The position numbers were made by a program, and so were the translations under genes. The notes below the pieces were generated by a model. It saw nothing but the letters and a program-made list of their open reading frames with translations. It made no database searches and was not told the origin of the DNA. 64,000 nucleotides of DNA from Saprospiraceae bacterium. Lineage in GTDB: Bacteria > Bacteroidota > Bacteroidia > Chitinophagales > Saprospiraceae. Where the stretch lies: the NCBI GenBank assembly GCA_028285085.1, contig JANQQI010000009.1, positions 62,001-126,000 of the forward strand, in the 5' to 3' direction. Positions within the stretch are counted from its first letter, which is position 1. Each line of letters starts with the position of its first letter. Shown here piece after piece: positions 8,656 through 18,745 of this stretch.

Positions 8656-10482
8656 CTAAAAATGACGGATGAAATGAAACAGGTCTACCTCTCTTCCAAG
8701 CTCAAGTTTCTTTTTCAGTCTTACTCTGGATTTTTGGACGCTGGCCGGGGTAATATTGATGAGTTGAGCGATCTCCTTGGTGGACAAATTCATTCTGATA
8801 TAAGCACAATGCCTGAGATCTTGCGAGGTCAAAGCCGGAAATTGTTGCCCCAATTTTTCAATGAACCCTTCGTGTACCTGATCGAAATGGATTTTGAAAC
8901 GCTCCCAGTCATTATCGAGATTGAGGTTGCTCTGAATCGTCCGTTTAAGGGCACGGAGTTTTTTAGAATCCTCCCCTACTCCATTGGCTTCAATTTGCTT
9001 TAGCTCTGCCAGCAGTTGACTCAGGTATTCATTTTTTTGGTATAAATAGAGGGTGATATTGGATAATTCTTTTTGTTTGTGCCCTAGCTCCAGCTGCAGT
9101 TTTTCATTCTCTTCGGCTTTGAGTTTTGTGTCGGATTCCAATTTCTCATTTTCCAGTTTTTGTTGCTTGATTTGAGCATCCTGCAACAATTTTTCCTGCC
9201 GCAACAGTTTTACTCGCATCCGATATCTACCATTCAACAGTAATACTAAGATGAAAATAAATAGACTGAGCAGGGATAAGAAACCGATATAAATCAGTCG
9301 TTGTTGGTTCTTTGCTTGGAGTAGTTTATTTTTTTGATTGATCTCCTCCGTTTGGTATTTGACTTCAAAATCTGCAATGCGCAGGATCCGGGTATGTTTG
9401 AAGATACTGTCCTTTTGATTGATGTATTGTTGTTGGAAACTGGCTGCAGCTTTATAATTGCCCATAGCCTGATAAAGCTGCGATAAGTGATGATAAAATT
9501 CGCCGAGAAGCGCTCGATCTTTTATTCGCTCGGCCTGGCTTAAGCCCAATTTCAGGGTATTTTCCGCCAGCTGGAACTGTTGCTGTTTAGTATAGCACTG
9601 CCCCAACTTATTCAATCCATCCACATAAATTTGCTGGTAGGTCAATTGCTCGCTCAGCTGCAGCGATTTTTCAAATCGCTGCAGCGCTTCGTTATATTTC
9701 CCCCATTTGAGATATACCTCTCCGGTGTTTAATAAACTATTGGCGTAGCGCTCCCGATCGGCAATGTCGGCATAAATAGTACTGGCCTTTTCCAGCGGCT
9801 GAATCGCAAGCGCATAGGCTTGCTGTTTGGCGTGGATATAGCCATTGATTGTATACGAAGATGCTATCCCCAATGGATAAGGATGTTCATTCCAAATCTG
9901 GAGCGCCTCATTATTATATTGCTGTGCTTTTTCAATCTCGTCAATTCGATAATAAATCAGCGCGATGCTATTTAGGCATTTGCCTTGTCCAATTGGGTAG
10001 TGTAACGATTTATAAAATGAAATGGCATTCTGATAATCACTAATCGCATTATCGTATTGCCCGACATCGGTAAATAGTTGGGCAGACAGAAACAAGATTT
10101 CGGCATCCAAAGTATCCGGCTTGGAAAAATCAATAATACGCTTGGCTTCCAGGCATTCTTGGATGGCCAAATCCAAGTCACCATTTAATCGATGGGTATC
10201 ACTGCACAAGTAAGCGACTTCCTTTTGCAATTGGCTGTTAAGCGGAGCGCGCCGAAGTTCATTTGTATACTTTAAAACACTGTCGGGAGCTACCCCTCGA
10301 AAAGCGTAGGCTAAAGAGAGATGGGCCGCTGAACTGTCGGGTAATACAACTGCATCCGCTTGCTCTACGGTACAAGAGCTGAAATACCCGCCGCTAATCA
10401 GAGTAAAAAAGCAATAGCCCGCTATGGATAACGACTTAGCTTTTAGAGAGAGGAATGAGATTTTTTTGCGTAGTAAACCCAA
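8656..10482 (-). CDS. TPR / transmembrane / LuxR-like HTH regulator
   Basis: A 608-residue protein starting at a TTG (no ATG lies near). Residues 1-45 hold an export signal with a possible lipobox (YFSSC). About seven TPR units follow (for example YPIGQGKCLNSIALIYYRIDEIEKAQQYNNEAL), then one transmembrane helix near residue 395 (RLIYIGFLSLLSLFIFILVLLL), a coiled coil rich in Gln/Lys/Glu, and a C-terminal HTH (LRHCAYIRMNLSTKEIAQLINITPASVQKSRVRLKKKL). This sensor-through-membrane-to-DNA design is common in Bacteroidota, where the TPR part is periplasmic and the HTH cytoplasmic. Targets are not evident; the T9SS gene immediately downstream is a candidate. Confidence 0.85.
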   Translation of the reverse strand: MGLLRKKISFLSLKAKSLSIAGYCFFTLISGGYFSSCTVEQADAVVLPDSSAAHLSLAYAFRGVAPDSVLKYTNELRRAPLNSQLQKEVAYLCSDTHRLNGDLDLAIQECLEAKRIIDFSKPDTLDAEILFLSAQLFTDVGQYDNAISDYQNAISFYKSLHYPIGQGKCLNSIALIYYRIDEIEKAQQYNNEALQIWNEHPYPLGIASSYTINGYIHAKQQAYALAIQPLEKASTIYADIADRERYANSLLNTGEVYLKWGKYNEALQRFEKSLQLSEQLTYQQIYVDGLNKLGQCYTKQQQFQLAENTLKLGLSQAERIKDRALLGEFYHHLSQLYQAMGNYKAAASFQQQYINQKDSIFKHTRILRIADFEVKYQTEEINQKNKLLQAKNQQRLIYIGFLSLLSLFIFILVLLLNGRYRMRVKLLRQEKLLQDAQIKQQKLENEKLESDTKLKAEENEKLQLELGHKQKELSNITLYLYQKNEYLSQLLAELKQIEANGVGEDSKKLRALKRTIQSNLNLDNDWERFKIHFDQVHEGFIEKLGQQFPALTSQDLRHCAYIRMNLSTKEIAQLINITPASVQKSRVRLKKKLELGREVDLFHFIRHF

Positions 10483-10703
10483 AATTCGCTGGTGCTTTTG
10501 GTCAATAAGATACCAAAAGTACCAGATATAGATTATAAATTGATTTTCTTATTTCCGGTGAGAAACGGTTACGTAATAATTAAAACGAGATCAATAAATA
10601 AAATAATAATGGTTAATTTTTTTGTCAAAATCAATTGCCTCACTCCCATCCCAGGAGCAAGGCAACGATAGTTTATAATTATTGATAAAACGGTTTTCTA
10701 AAA

Positions 10704-12080
10704 TCAATTCACACTTTCCAGTGCTTCCTCCATCCAAAACTTTTTATTCAAAAAAGCGGTCCATTCTTCTTTTACCTTTTGTTTAAACGCCAAGAAATCA
10801 TAATCTGAAATAGGGTCAAAATGGCCCAGTTCATCATTTTCGACATAATCAAAAGTAGCGTAATGCTGATCGTCATCCTGCGCATAAGAATAGCATTGGA
10901 TGGTAATGCAGGTGTCCGAATTATTCAGATTATTTTTCAATAAATGGTATTGGTTAACTTCGGGCATGAGGTAGGTGACTTCGTTAGGATGAAAAGTAGC
11001 CGTTTGTAATGGATCATTGGAACTGTACTCCGTAGGAAGCATCCGGTATAAATCGACATCAATACTACCGCGCAGCACCTTAATGATAGCGTGCGTATAG
11101 CCATGATGGTGGACCGGGGAAGCACACCCCACCGGCCAGATTTCCATAACGTAAGGAATACCGGGGGACTCCCCTTGCGAATAGCCCAGCGTGATCCGCA
11201 GATAGACTTCCTTATAATCTTCTGGGCTATGCTGCTCCGTCCCGGAATCAAATGGACTATCGGCCAGTTTCTTTTTCAGAATTTGATTACCGATACAGCC
11301 TTCAGTACGGATGCTGTACTCAATGGCTTGTTCAAAATCCGGGAAATCCGGCGTATTGAGCTGAAAGTCGGCAACATTGCCATAAAGAATTTGGCATTCC
11401 TTCGACAAGCTGGTTGGCGTCGTCTCAGTCGCAGCGGCCGCCGCATCCATCGTAAATTCACTGGAAGGCACCACAAGTACGGGCGGATCAATCACCACCG
11501 GATCTTTCCAAAGTGTCATCAAACTGATGGCCTCGGATACTTCGAAATCTTTAAGCCCATTGATGAAAGTATATTCCGAATTTTCATCCTTGTTGAATAA
11601 ATTTTTGGGCTGATCGTATTGATAATCCAGTAGAGCGGTGCTTAAGCGCATCTCCCCTTTCCCGTACCTCAAGCGCTTATTCAGGCTATCAATACTCACC
11701 CAGTACCGGCAGGCCTGATTGAGATCAATACCGCCGTGATAACCATCTTTGGGGTTAATCACCGCAGTTTCGGGATTCAATAACTCAAAGGATTGCCAAG
11801 TCGCTGAGGCCTGATGACGATACTGAAAGATCGCCTTGGAAGTATTAAGGGTTAAACGAACCGCGGCTCCCTCTTGAGTAGAGAAGGTCAGGTGCACGTT
11901 ATCGAGTTGTGCACTCGCTTGTGGGATGGTGAAGACCAGGCAGCCCTGCCCGGCAATCAGTAGTTTATGGTCCAAAGGGACGGGAATATTACCCGGCGCG
12001 CTATCCAAAAGACCATTATTTGCGGTTTGAAAGCGCACTTTCTTAGGCTGACGACTCTGAATGCTGTTGTGATGTGACAT
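10704..12080 (-). CDS. cupin protein with cysteine-dioxygenase-like C-terminal domain
   Basis: A 458-residue protein without a signal peptide. The N-terminal part (about 35-150: VHLTFSTQEGAAVRLTLNT, YWVSIDSLNKRLRYGKGEMR) resembles the beta-sandwich found in farnesoic-acid O-methyltransferase-like (lectin-type) domains; that match is tentative. The C-terminal part has a cupin metal site, PVHHHGYTHAIIKVLRGSIDVDLY, and a second motif with His (VNQYHLL), as in cysteine dioxygenase type I cupins. A thiol dioxygenase activity is possible but the canonical CDO residues cannot be confirmed by eye. It is a monocistronic-looking gene. Confidence 0.6.
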   Translation of the reverse strand: MSHHNSIQSRQPKKVRFQTANNGLLDSAPGNIPVPLDHKLLIAGQGCLVFTIPQASAQLDNVHLTFSTQEGAAVRLTLNTSKAIFQYRHQASATWQSFELLNPETAVINPKDGYHGGIDLNQACRYWVSIDSLNKRLRYGKGEMRLSTALLDYQYDQPKNLFNKDENSEYTFINGLKDFEVSEAISLMTLWKDPVVIDPPVLVVPSSEFTMDAAAAATETTPTSLSKECQILYGNVADFQLNTPDFPDFEQAIEYSIRTEGCIGNQILKKKLADSPFDSGTEQHSPEDYKEVYLRITLGYSQGESPGIPYVMEIWPVGCASPVHHHGYTHAIIKVLRGSIDVDLYRMLPTEYSSNDPLQTATFHPNEVTYLMPEVNQYHLLKNNLNNSDTCITIQCYSYAQDDDQHYATFDYVENDELGHFDPISDYDFLAFKQKVKEEWTAFLNKKFWMEEALESVN

Positions 12081-12353
12081 GATGTAGTTAGTGTTTAAAT
12101 GAAGTAATCTGGTCGTTAGAGCGTATAATGTGCATGGTGATCAAGCTGTACTGTCTTGAGATACAACTAGAGGTTAACCATTCTGCACCTATCTTTAAAA
12201 GAACGGTACTGAAATCGGAAAAAAATTTGAATCACTATCCTTCCTTAAGTAGATAATGTCGAGATGAGAACGGAGCATCTAAGTATGATGCTCTGGAGGT
12301 TAAACAAAGATAATATTTTATATTAAAAAAATAAATAATACATTTTAGATCAT

Positions 12354-12399
12354 TAAAAAAAGAAAACAGCCCTTTGACATCTCTATCAAAGCGCTGTTT
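12354..12399 (-). terminator. terminator of the YHYH-domain gene
   Basis: Arms 12364-12377 and 12386-12399 pair (AAACAGC with GCTGTTT, CTTTGA with TCAAAG, one C-C mismatch) and, on the minus strand, are followed by a T-rich run. It lies 26 bp downstream of the gene ending at 12425. The rest of the 344-bp gap (12081-12353) is AT-rich with no gene that I can see. Confidence 0.75.
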
Positions 12400-12424
12400 C
12401 AGTCAAACCCAAAAAGAATGGTTA

Positions 12425-13990
12425 CTAAAAACCATGACGACCGCCAGGACGGTTCCCACCGGGGCGGCGACCTCTTGGCGGTCGTCCTCTTCTTCCCTCT
12501 TCTTTAAATTCTCCCTTTAGACAGCGTCCGATATAGGGGTATTCATCCGTCACCAGGTAAGCGTAGCTGCCATTGACTTGCACGCCATTACACTCGTCCA
12601 GATCACCGCTGCCGGCGACATACTCCCAATCCGACACGAAAGTGCCATTCAAAGCCTCCCCTTTTAGTTGAATATCTCGGCTTTCCATCGGATTAGCATA
12701 ATTACAATCCGTTCCACGATAAGTATCATCGATGATGTGAAAGCTTGGCTTATATTTTCCACTCTTGGAATAGTAAATTGGAAAGCCATCGAGCGCGAAG
12801 CCAATATGTACCAAGTCCTCTCCAGCATCAAAAGCATCAACCAAACTCTTGGGGGTGCCGTGATAGTGATACGCGCCGGTCGGCTGGACATGGGCATTGT
12901 TGAAATCCAAGCCAAGATCAATGAGGTTTTGGATCGCTTCGACCCGGTAGTTTTCCCCACTTTCGCAAGCGACCACTTCAGCTGTTTGAGGCTCAAATTT
13001 AACGCCGTTCAGGGCGACACCGGGTTCGCGGGCCCACTTAGCTTCGCCGGTAAACACCGGCTCCAGTGGAAAGGTATAAGTCCGCCGCTGGGCTGAGATG
13101 CGATTAGGATTCCCGGGATTAGGAAAAGCGCCGGTAGCATGATTGGGCAAGGCGTTGGTCACCATCTTACGTTCCTTGCCGCTGACCGTGACGACAGTAT
13201 TGGTGCCGTGCTGCTCATCAATCACAGCATAGCTGCCAAAATAACCATCTTGCCCTAAGACTTGCTCTGCGGTGTGCTCTGCAGTATTTACCTTTTGGGC
13301 CGAGCTAAAACAGCTACCCAGGGCAATAAAGCAGAAAAGTCCCCCAATAATTAACTGCGGTTGTAAGCGATTATGACGCTGCTTACTTAGTTGTACCCCT
13401 AGGTAGATTAGAGTACTTAAAATTAGAATGATGATCACCACTGCACTAATATTCATTGAAGCTACTGAAGAGGTATTCGCTGCTCTGACTTGCACCAATC
13501 GAGTATCGTCAACTTGCAATTCAACTTGGTGTGTATTGGCATCATTTAAAATAAACTGATCCTTATAAAATCCTTTTTTCAAAATCACTAGCGTACTTTC
13601 GTTCTGGTGAATATGCTTAAAACTGCTATTCCTCACCACTATGGATTCGAAAGTTTCGGGTACTTGCGTTAAGGTAAAGGTGATATTCGTTTCGTGCCCC
13701 AGCTCAATTTGAGCATTTTGCAACCTAGCCGTATCGGTTTGATTAAAACAGATTAAGATATTATCAAGTAGATGCTCAATAATCACCGTTTTAAATTCCT
13801 CTGGGCTAGCGTAAGTTGCATTCTGTGCATCGTGCATTTCGTATTGAAATGCAGTCAGTGCCGCATTAATTTGGAGCAACCACTCTCCGTCTGCTTGTTC
13901 TATCAGCATCGTCGTCGATACTTCCGGTTGATGGGCCTCGGCCAGATTAACGTAGCCCAGCAATAGCAAAATTAGGAGTCGCTTCATCAT
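12425..13990 (-). CDS. fusion of a DUF6702-like exported domain and a YHYH-domain lipoprotein-like part
   Basis: A 521-residue protein. Residues 1-19 are a signal peptide ending at AEA; 20-170 form a beta-rich periplasmic domain resembling DUF6702 (tentative). A transmembrane segment (about 178-197) is followed by RHNRLQPQLIIGGLFCFIAL, GSC: a second positively charged/hydrophobic/lipobox sequence in the middle of the protein. The C-terminal region carries the YHYH motif (PTGAYHYHGTP) with downstream LVHIGFALDGFPIYY and a conserved-looking ECNGVQVNGSYAYLVTDEYPY, the signature of YHYH proteins. The last 25 residues are Arg/Gly/Pro-rich. The internal lipoprotein signal suggests two formerly separate genes joined in frame. 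Function is unknown. Confidence 0.7.
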   Translation of the reverse strand: MMKRLLILLLLGYVNLAEAHQPEVSTTMLIEQADGEWLLQINAALTAFQYEMHDAQNATYASPEEFKTVIIEHLLDNILICFNQTDTARLQNAQIELGHETNITFTLTQVPETFESIVVRNSSFKHIHQNESTLVILKKGFYKDQFILNDANTHQVELQVDDTRLVQVRAANTSSVASMNISAVVIIILILSTLIYLGVQLSKQRHNRLQPQLIIGGLFCFIALGSCFSSAQKVNTAEHTAEQVLGQDGYFGSYAVIDEQHGTNTVVTVSGKERKMVTNALPNHATGAFPNPGNPNRISAQRRTYTFPLEPVFTGEAKWAREPGVALNGVKFEPQTAEVVACESGENYRVEAIQNLIDLGLDFNNAHVQPTGAYHYHGTPKSLVDAFDAGEDLVHIGFALDGFPIYYSKSGKYKPSFHIIDDTYRGTDCNYANPMESRDIQLKGEALNGTFVSDWEYVAGSGDLDECNGVQVNGSYAYLVTDEYPYIGRCLKGEFKEEGRRGRPPRGRRPGGNRPGGRHGF

Positions 13991-14293
13991 TTTTTTCTGC
14001 TTTGGTTTTAAAAATAGATTGTGAATGGGTGCCTTAAGGCGTATTTACTTCATTAGACAGCCTGAAGTAAAAAATCCTTCGGGGGGGTGTTTGCTTTTTT
14101 TAAAAATTTATGGGGTAGCTAGGATAATCAGGTGAAACTTATCTTAGCACGAATCGAAGCTAAAACTGGCCGGCCTCAGTTTTGCAAGGCTGATTATTGA
14201 TGTTTTGGCCAGCTCGCAGATTGGCAGATTTGTTCTATTCTGGGTCCACTTTAGTAAATAATTTCGTTGGCATTATTTACTAAACGGAAACTT

Positions 14294-17191
14294 ATGATGA
14301 ATCTCGTTTTTAAGGGATTGCCGCTGTGCTTGATCCTGATTATCGCTACATTTTCTTGCAACAACGCTCCGAATTCGACCAAGTATGATTATGAAACCTT
14401 TGAAAATGTACCTTACGATTTAAAGGTCCATACGCTAAAAAACGGATTGAAGATATATTTGGTACCCAACCAAGATGAGCCTACCATTGAAGCATTCGTG
14501 TCAGTGGGCACCGGTTCGAAGCGAGATCCTAATCATTTAACCGGCTTAGCGCATTATCTGGAACATCTGTTATTTAATGGTACAGATAGTATTGGGGCTT
14601 TTGATTTTGAGCGGGAAAAGCCGCTGCTCGATGAGATCAGTAAAAAATTTGAAGAGCATCGGTTAGCACAAGATCCAGAACAGAAAAAAGCAATATTCAA
14701 AATAATAGACAGCTTGTCTTTTGCCGCTTCCAAGTACGCTAACTTTGAACAACGAGATATGATGTTCAAAATGGGCGCATACAATAATAATGCGTCCACC
14801 ACGACTTATAGAACCAAGTTTGTCAATAAAATTCCCGCGAACCAATTAGAAAAATGGATTTTGATTTACGCTGAAGTATTCCGAAATCCTGTTTTCCGAG
14901 GATTCCAAAACGAACTGGATGCCGTTTTTGAAGAATTAAGTGAAGACTATAGTAATGGTTATGGATTGGCAGGCATTCGATTACACGAGAATACTTTCCC
15001 TAATCAGGTCTTTCATAAAAACACCATTGGGAAACCCGAGCATATTAGAAATCCCTCCATTAAAGAAACAAGGCAATTTTTTGACACGTATTATGTACCC
15101 AATAATATGGCCATTGGACTAGTAGGTGATTTCGATCCGGACGAGGCCGTGGAGTGGATTGAAAATAGTTATTTTGGTCGAATGCAATCCAGTCCCATTC
15201 CAGAGTTAAATACAAATGATACCCCATTTCTAAAATCCAATCGAGAAAAAACCATCTACACTTCAAAAAAGGACTTTCTGGAGATGTACTTCGTTGGTCC
15301 TCCAATAAATAGCGAAGAAGGACATTTACTCGATTTCGCTGAGATGCTTTTCATAAATGGGCACATGGATTTATTCACGATCAGTGAACTTGATAAAAAA
15401 AGTAACTGGCTCAATTCAGGACCAATATTTCATGAGGACTTTACGCTTCATTGGATACAATCTGAACCTAAAGATGGTATAAGTTTAAAAGAATTGAATA
15501 ATGCCATTGTAGAAAGTATTAATAGATTAAAAACAGGAGATTATCCAGACTGGCTCTTAGAAGCAGTGGCCAACGAGTTAAATAAACGTTTTATTTCAAA
15601 TTTTTCGAATACATTTATTTCTTACCATTTAGATAGAATTTTTGGTTATAAAATATCCGTAGCAGATTTTTTTGGCCGATACGATAAGTTTAAGCAGGTC
15701 ACAAAGGAAGATTTAAAACATTTTGCAAATAAATATTATAATCATTTTTCTATCATTTACAGTAAAAACGGTAAAAGTGATTTTGAAGCATTTGAAAAAG
15801 TCCCCAATACGGCCTTAAGTGATGATAACAAAAATAAAGATTCTGACTTTTCCAAAAGGATTGCAGGTATAGCTACTAGCAATATAGAGCCTTTGTTCGT
15901 TGACTTTGATAAGCAAGTAAAAACCATAGCATTAGAAAATGGCAACCTAATAAGTTACGTGAAAAATGAAGCCAACCATCTTTTCAAAATGACTATGGTT
16001 TTGAAGAAACGTGCAGGGGACAATCAACTGCCCTTGGCAAAGAAATATTTAAGCTCAGCAAGTTCTAAGGATTATTCTCCAGTGGAATTTAAGAGCGAGT
16101 TATTTAAACTAGGATGCTCTTATAATTTAAAAGACGATAGAAACAATAAAGATAATTTGTTAATTATCATTAGTGGCTTGACCGATAATTTTGCACAGTC
16201 TATCCGCCTTATTCATAATCATTTTTCTAATTTAAAACCTGATGTAGCCTTATTTAACGAAGTGGTCGAGCAGCAGCATAAGCAATTAGAAAACCGTCAA
16301 AATTCCAGTTACTTTATAATGCCACGTGCCATGGATTATGTCATTTATGGCCCTAAAAAGGTGGCAAGCAGTTATATTAACAAAAAAGAATTAAGCGAAT
16401 TATCCGCTGATGGATTTGTTAAAAAAATAGCGAATCTATTTAATCGCAAACTCAAATTCGAAATATTTATTCCAAGCGACGTAGAATATATTAAAACAAC
16501 GCTGGATGATATATTCAAGAAAAAAATTATCGAAAAAACACCTCCAAAAAAGAAGGTCAAACCAATCTACCAAGAGAATAATGTTTATCTAATCGATCTC
16601 AAAACAACTCAGACGAGTATTATTTATCTTACAAATTTAAAATCATACGACAAGGAAAAAATAGCGCTATATAATCTACTCACCTCTTATTCGAAATTTA
16701 TTTTGTCCGATGAAATACGCGGAAGAAGAGGTTTAGCTTATCATGCACATACCGAATGGCGAGATAACGATAATACTCAACCCAATAGTTTTTATGCAAC
16801 AATGAAGGTCGCCGCCAATAACGCAAATCTTGCCATTACAGAAGCCGTAAAAGTGGTTAAGGACTTACCTTTTAAAGCATCGGATTTTGAAAAAAGAAAA
16901 GAAGGGACAATTGGTATATTAAATTCAGAGCGATTCGTTGGAGAACAAGTATTATCACATTACGAAAATTCAAAACGAAAAGGATTTGATATAGATTACC
17001 GAAAATATCTTCTTGAAGCCTATCCTCAGACCACCTTGGAAGATTTTAGAACATTTTACGAAACTGAAATTCAGAATAATTACTATAACCTCATTGTTGT
17101 TGGTGATATCTCTAAGCTTGATCAGGAAGCATTGAAGCAGTATGGCAAGATAAATTTGTTAAAAGCTGAAGATCTTTTTAGCGGGAATTAG
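14294..17191 (+). CDS. M16-family zinc metallopeptidase lipoprotein
   Basis: The ATG at 14294 (or 14297) is preferred over the TTG at 14267 because it starts directly with a lipoprotein signal (LCLILIIATFSC). The mature protein is about 940 residues. The inverted zinc motif HYLEH (H87, E90, H91 from the chosen start) follows GLAHYLEHLLFNGT, and the FRGFQNELDAVFEELSEDY block supplies the third ligand region. Two M16 peptidase repeats plus inactive M16_C-type halves follow, as in insulinase/pitrilysin-like proteins. It should degrade peptides in the periplasm. The 3' two thirds are clearly more AT-rich than the 5' third. It converges on the nuclease-family gene ending at 17244. Confidence 0.88.
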   Translation: MMNLVFKGLPLCLILIIATFSCNNAPNSTKYDYETFENVPYDLKVHTLKNGLKIYLVPNQDEPTIEAFVSVGTGSKRDPNHLTGLAHYLEHLLFNGTDSIGAFDFEREKPLLDEISKKFEEHRLAQDPEQKKAIFKIIDSLSFAASKYANFEQRDMMFKMGAYNNNASTTTYRTKFVNKIPANQLEKWILIYAEVFRNPVFRGFQNELDAVFEELSEDYSNGYGLAGIRLHENTFPNQVFHKNTIGKPEHIRNPSIKETRQFFDTYYVPNNMAIGLVGDFDPDEAVEWIENSYFGRMQSSPIPELNTNDTPFLKSNREKTIYTSKKDFLEMYFVGPPINSEEGHLLDFAEMLFINGHMDLFTISELDKKSNWLNSGPIFHEDFTLHWIQSEPKDGISLKELNNAIVESINRLKTGDYPDWLLEAVANELNKRFISNFSNTFISYHLDRIFGYKISVADFFGRYDKFKQVTKEDLKHFANKYYNHFSIIYSKNGKSDFEAFEKVPNTALSDDNKNKDSDFSKRIAGIATSNIEPLFVDFDKQVKTIALENGNLISYVKNEANHLFKMTMVLKKRAGDNQLPLAKKYLSSASSKDYSPVEFKSELFKLGCSYNLKDDRNNKDNLLIIISGLTDNFAQSIRLIHNHFSNLKPDVALFNEVVEQQHKQLENRQNSSYFIMPRAMDYVIYGPKKVASSYINKKELSELSADGFVKKIANLFNRKLKFEIFIPSDVEYIKTTLDDIFKKKIIEKTPPKKKVKPIYQENNVYLIDLKTTQTSIIYLTNLKSYDKEKIALYNLLTSYSKFILSDEIRGRRGLAYHAHTEWRDNDNTQPNSFYATMKVAANNANLAITEAVKVVKDLPFKASDFEKRKEGTIGILNSERFVGEQVLSHYENSKRKGFDIDYRKYLLEAYPQTTLEDFRTFYETEIQNNYYNLIVVGDISKLDQEALKQYGKINLLKAEDLFSGN

Positions 17192-17243
17192 CATCCGCTG
17201 AAAACCAGCCGACGAGTGCGCTTACCGTTATTGTAATATCAAC

Positions 17244-17807
17244 TTAAGCTTCTCCTTTTTTCCGAATCGCATCGCGAATCTTGGAGGCGCTTTCGTAGTC
17301 CTCCTTCGCGAGCACTTGCCGAAGCATTTGTTCGAGTTCTTCGAGAGTATAGTCGGAGAGACTACCCCGCTTATTGGTAAAGGCTTTGCTGGGGCTGTCG
17401 AGGATGATGCCCGCCTGATCCATGATTACTTCCGTGGTGAAGATAGGGCAGCCGAAGCGGACCGCAAGCGCGATCGCATCGGAGGAGCGGGCATCAACTT
17501 CCAAGGGCGTGCCGTCGGCATTGCGGCCAATTAAGGTAGCGTGGAATATCCCGTTCACCAGCTCGGAGATTTTCACTTCAGTGACGGTGATGCCGGCTTG
17601 TTCGAGCGTATTTTTGAATAGATCGTGGGTAAGTGGACGGTTAGGTTGCATCTTTTCCAGTGAAATGGCGATGGCCTGCGCTTCAAAGCTGCCGATGACG
17701 ATAGGGAGACGACGAAAGCCGTTTTGTTCTTCTAAGATGAGTGCGTAATTGCCTTTACTGGATTCGCTGTTGGCTAAGGCAATGATATTAAGTTCAATCT
17801 TCTTCAT
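17244..17807 (-). CDS. bifunctional nuclease family protein (DUF151) with UVR domain
   Basis: A 187-residue protein. The N-terminal 135 residues match the BFN/DUF151 family (NYALILEEQNGFRRLPIVIGSFEAQAIAISLE, then DARSSDAIALAVRFGCPIFTTEVIMDQAG). The C-terminal LEELEQMLRQVLAKEDYESASKIRDAIRK is a UVR motif, the short helical hairpin found in UvrB/UvrC. This two-domain form is widespread in Bacteroidota. The start overlaps the upstream 77-aa gene by 14 bp, so both are translated from one message, probably the last genes of the hydrogenase-maturation transcript or a short separate unit after an 88-bp gap. Confidence 0.88.
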   Translation of the reverse strand: MKKIELNIIALANSESSKGNYALILEEQNGFRRLPIVIGSFEAQAIAISLEKMQPNRPLTHDLFKNTLEQAGITVTEVKISELVNGIFHATLIGRNADGTPLEVDARSSDAIALAVRFGCPIFTTEVIMDQAGIILDSPSKAFTNKRGSLSDYTLEELEQMLRQVLAKEDYESASKIRDAIRKKGEA

Positions 17808-18027
17808 TTAACTGGATATCCATTTGTACAAACGCACAGAGTTCTTCCACGTCCGCAAAAGGGGCAATGACATGATTGTCTTGTAGTAATTTGAACAGCT
17901 GCGCATTTTCAATCTCAATCGTATATTCTTTTTCCAACCGAATCATTTTTCCCTCTTGCGCAACGACTTGGATGCCGAAACGCTCTAATGCCTGTAATAG
18001 TAATGTCTTGGAAGGAGAAACGTTCAT
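17794..18027 (-). CDS. hypothetical 77-aa protein
   Basis: A small acidic protein (SKTLLLQALERFGIQVVAQEG, then a strand-rich part and an acidic LNEED end) with no recognised motif and no signal peptide. It overlaps the downstream BFN-family gene by 14 bp. The gap of 88 bp to the nickel-permease gene upstream means it could start its own transcript. The reading frame has normal codon use and is probably real. Confidence 0.6.
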   Translation of the reverse strand: MNVSPSKTLLLQALERFGIQVVAQEGKMIRLEKEYTIEIENAQLFKLLQDNHVIAPFADVEELCAFVQMDIQLNEED

Positions 18028-18115
18028 TTGAAGATTAAAGTTGAAACTGTTTTAATCTTTTGTAAATAAGCTAAAGCAAATGCTTGATTTTAAAAATCGG
18101 CTGTTCATCAACGTG

Positions 18116-18736
18116 CTACCCTAAATTTTCTATTATCACATACCCCCCATAACCGATACAAAGTAAAGAAGACAAGAGAATAAGTCCTAGTTGTAAATGT
18201 TGATTAGCGGTAATTTTCTTTGAAAATGGCAGGCTAAAAATACCCGCCGCAATGAGCATGCCCAGTACCGAACCTACACCAAAAATGGCCAGATAGGCCA
18301 TACTACTCAGGCTGCTCTGAATCTCGGTCATTACTAATAAAACCATTGCGCCACTCCCCGCCAGCCCGTGTACCAAGCCCACGCCGTAGGCTAGATGGTG
18401 GTTGTCTTCGGTATCCATCAACTGCTTAGGCGCGTGGCGATGCTTGAAGTACTGATACAAGCGATAGATCCCCAGGATAATGAGCATTAGCCCGACCGTC
18501 GCTTCAAAATAGCCGAAATAACCATCCAAAAAAGTGGCTTTCCCAACGATCATGATCAGACCGATCAAAACAATCGTAGAGGTATGTCCTAACCCCCAAT
18601 AAATGCCATCTTTAATGGCCAGCGCGAGTTTATCCCGCTTCGTGACAATGTTGCCAACCGCCACGAGATGGTCGGCCTCAAAAGCGTGGCCAAAGCCGAC
18701 GACCGCCGCAAAAAGCAAAGGAAAAGTCGTTTCCAT
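18116..18736 (-). CDS. NiCoT/UreH-like nickel permease
   Basis: A 206-residue membrane protein with about six transmembrane helices. The first helix contains H17-AFEA-D22-H23, the H-x4-DH signature of NiCoT and UreH-type Ni/Co transporters; helix 2 has GLGHTSTIVLIG, the second NiCoT motif, and a later HGLAGSGAMVLLV matches the same family. It starts 9 bp after the NHL gene in the hydrogenase maturation operon. The position makes nickel supply for the [NiFe] active site the natural role; cobalt cannot be excluded by sequence alone. Confidence 0.8.
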   Translation of the reverse strand: METTFPLLFAAVVGFGHAFEADHLVAVGNIVTKRDKLALAIKDGIYWGLGHTSTIVLIGLIMIVGKATFLDGYFGYFEATVGLMLIILGIYRLYQYFKHRHAPKQLMDTEDNHHLAYGVGLVHGLAGSGAMVLLVMTEIQSSLSSMAYLAIFGVGSVLGMLIAAGIFSLPFSKKITANQHLQLGLILLSSLLCIGYGGYVIIENLG

Positions 18737-18745
18737 AGTTGTTCT

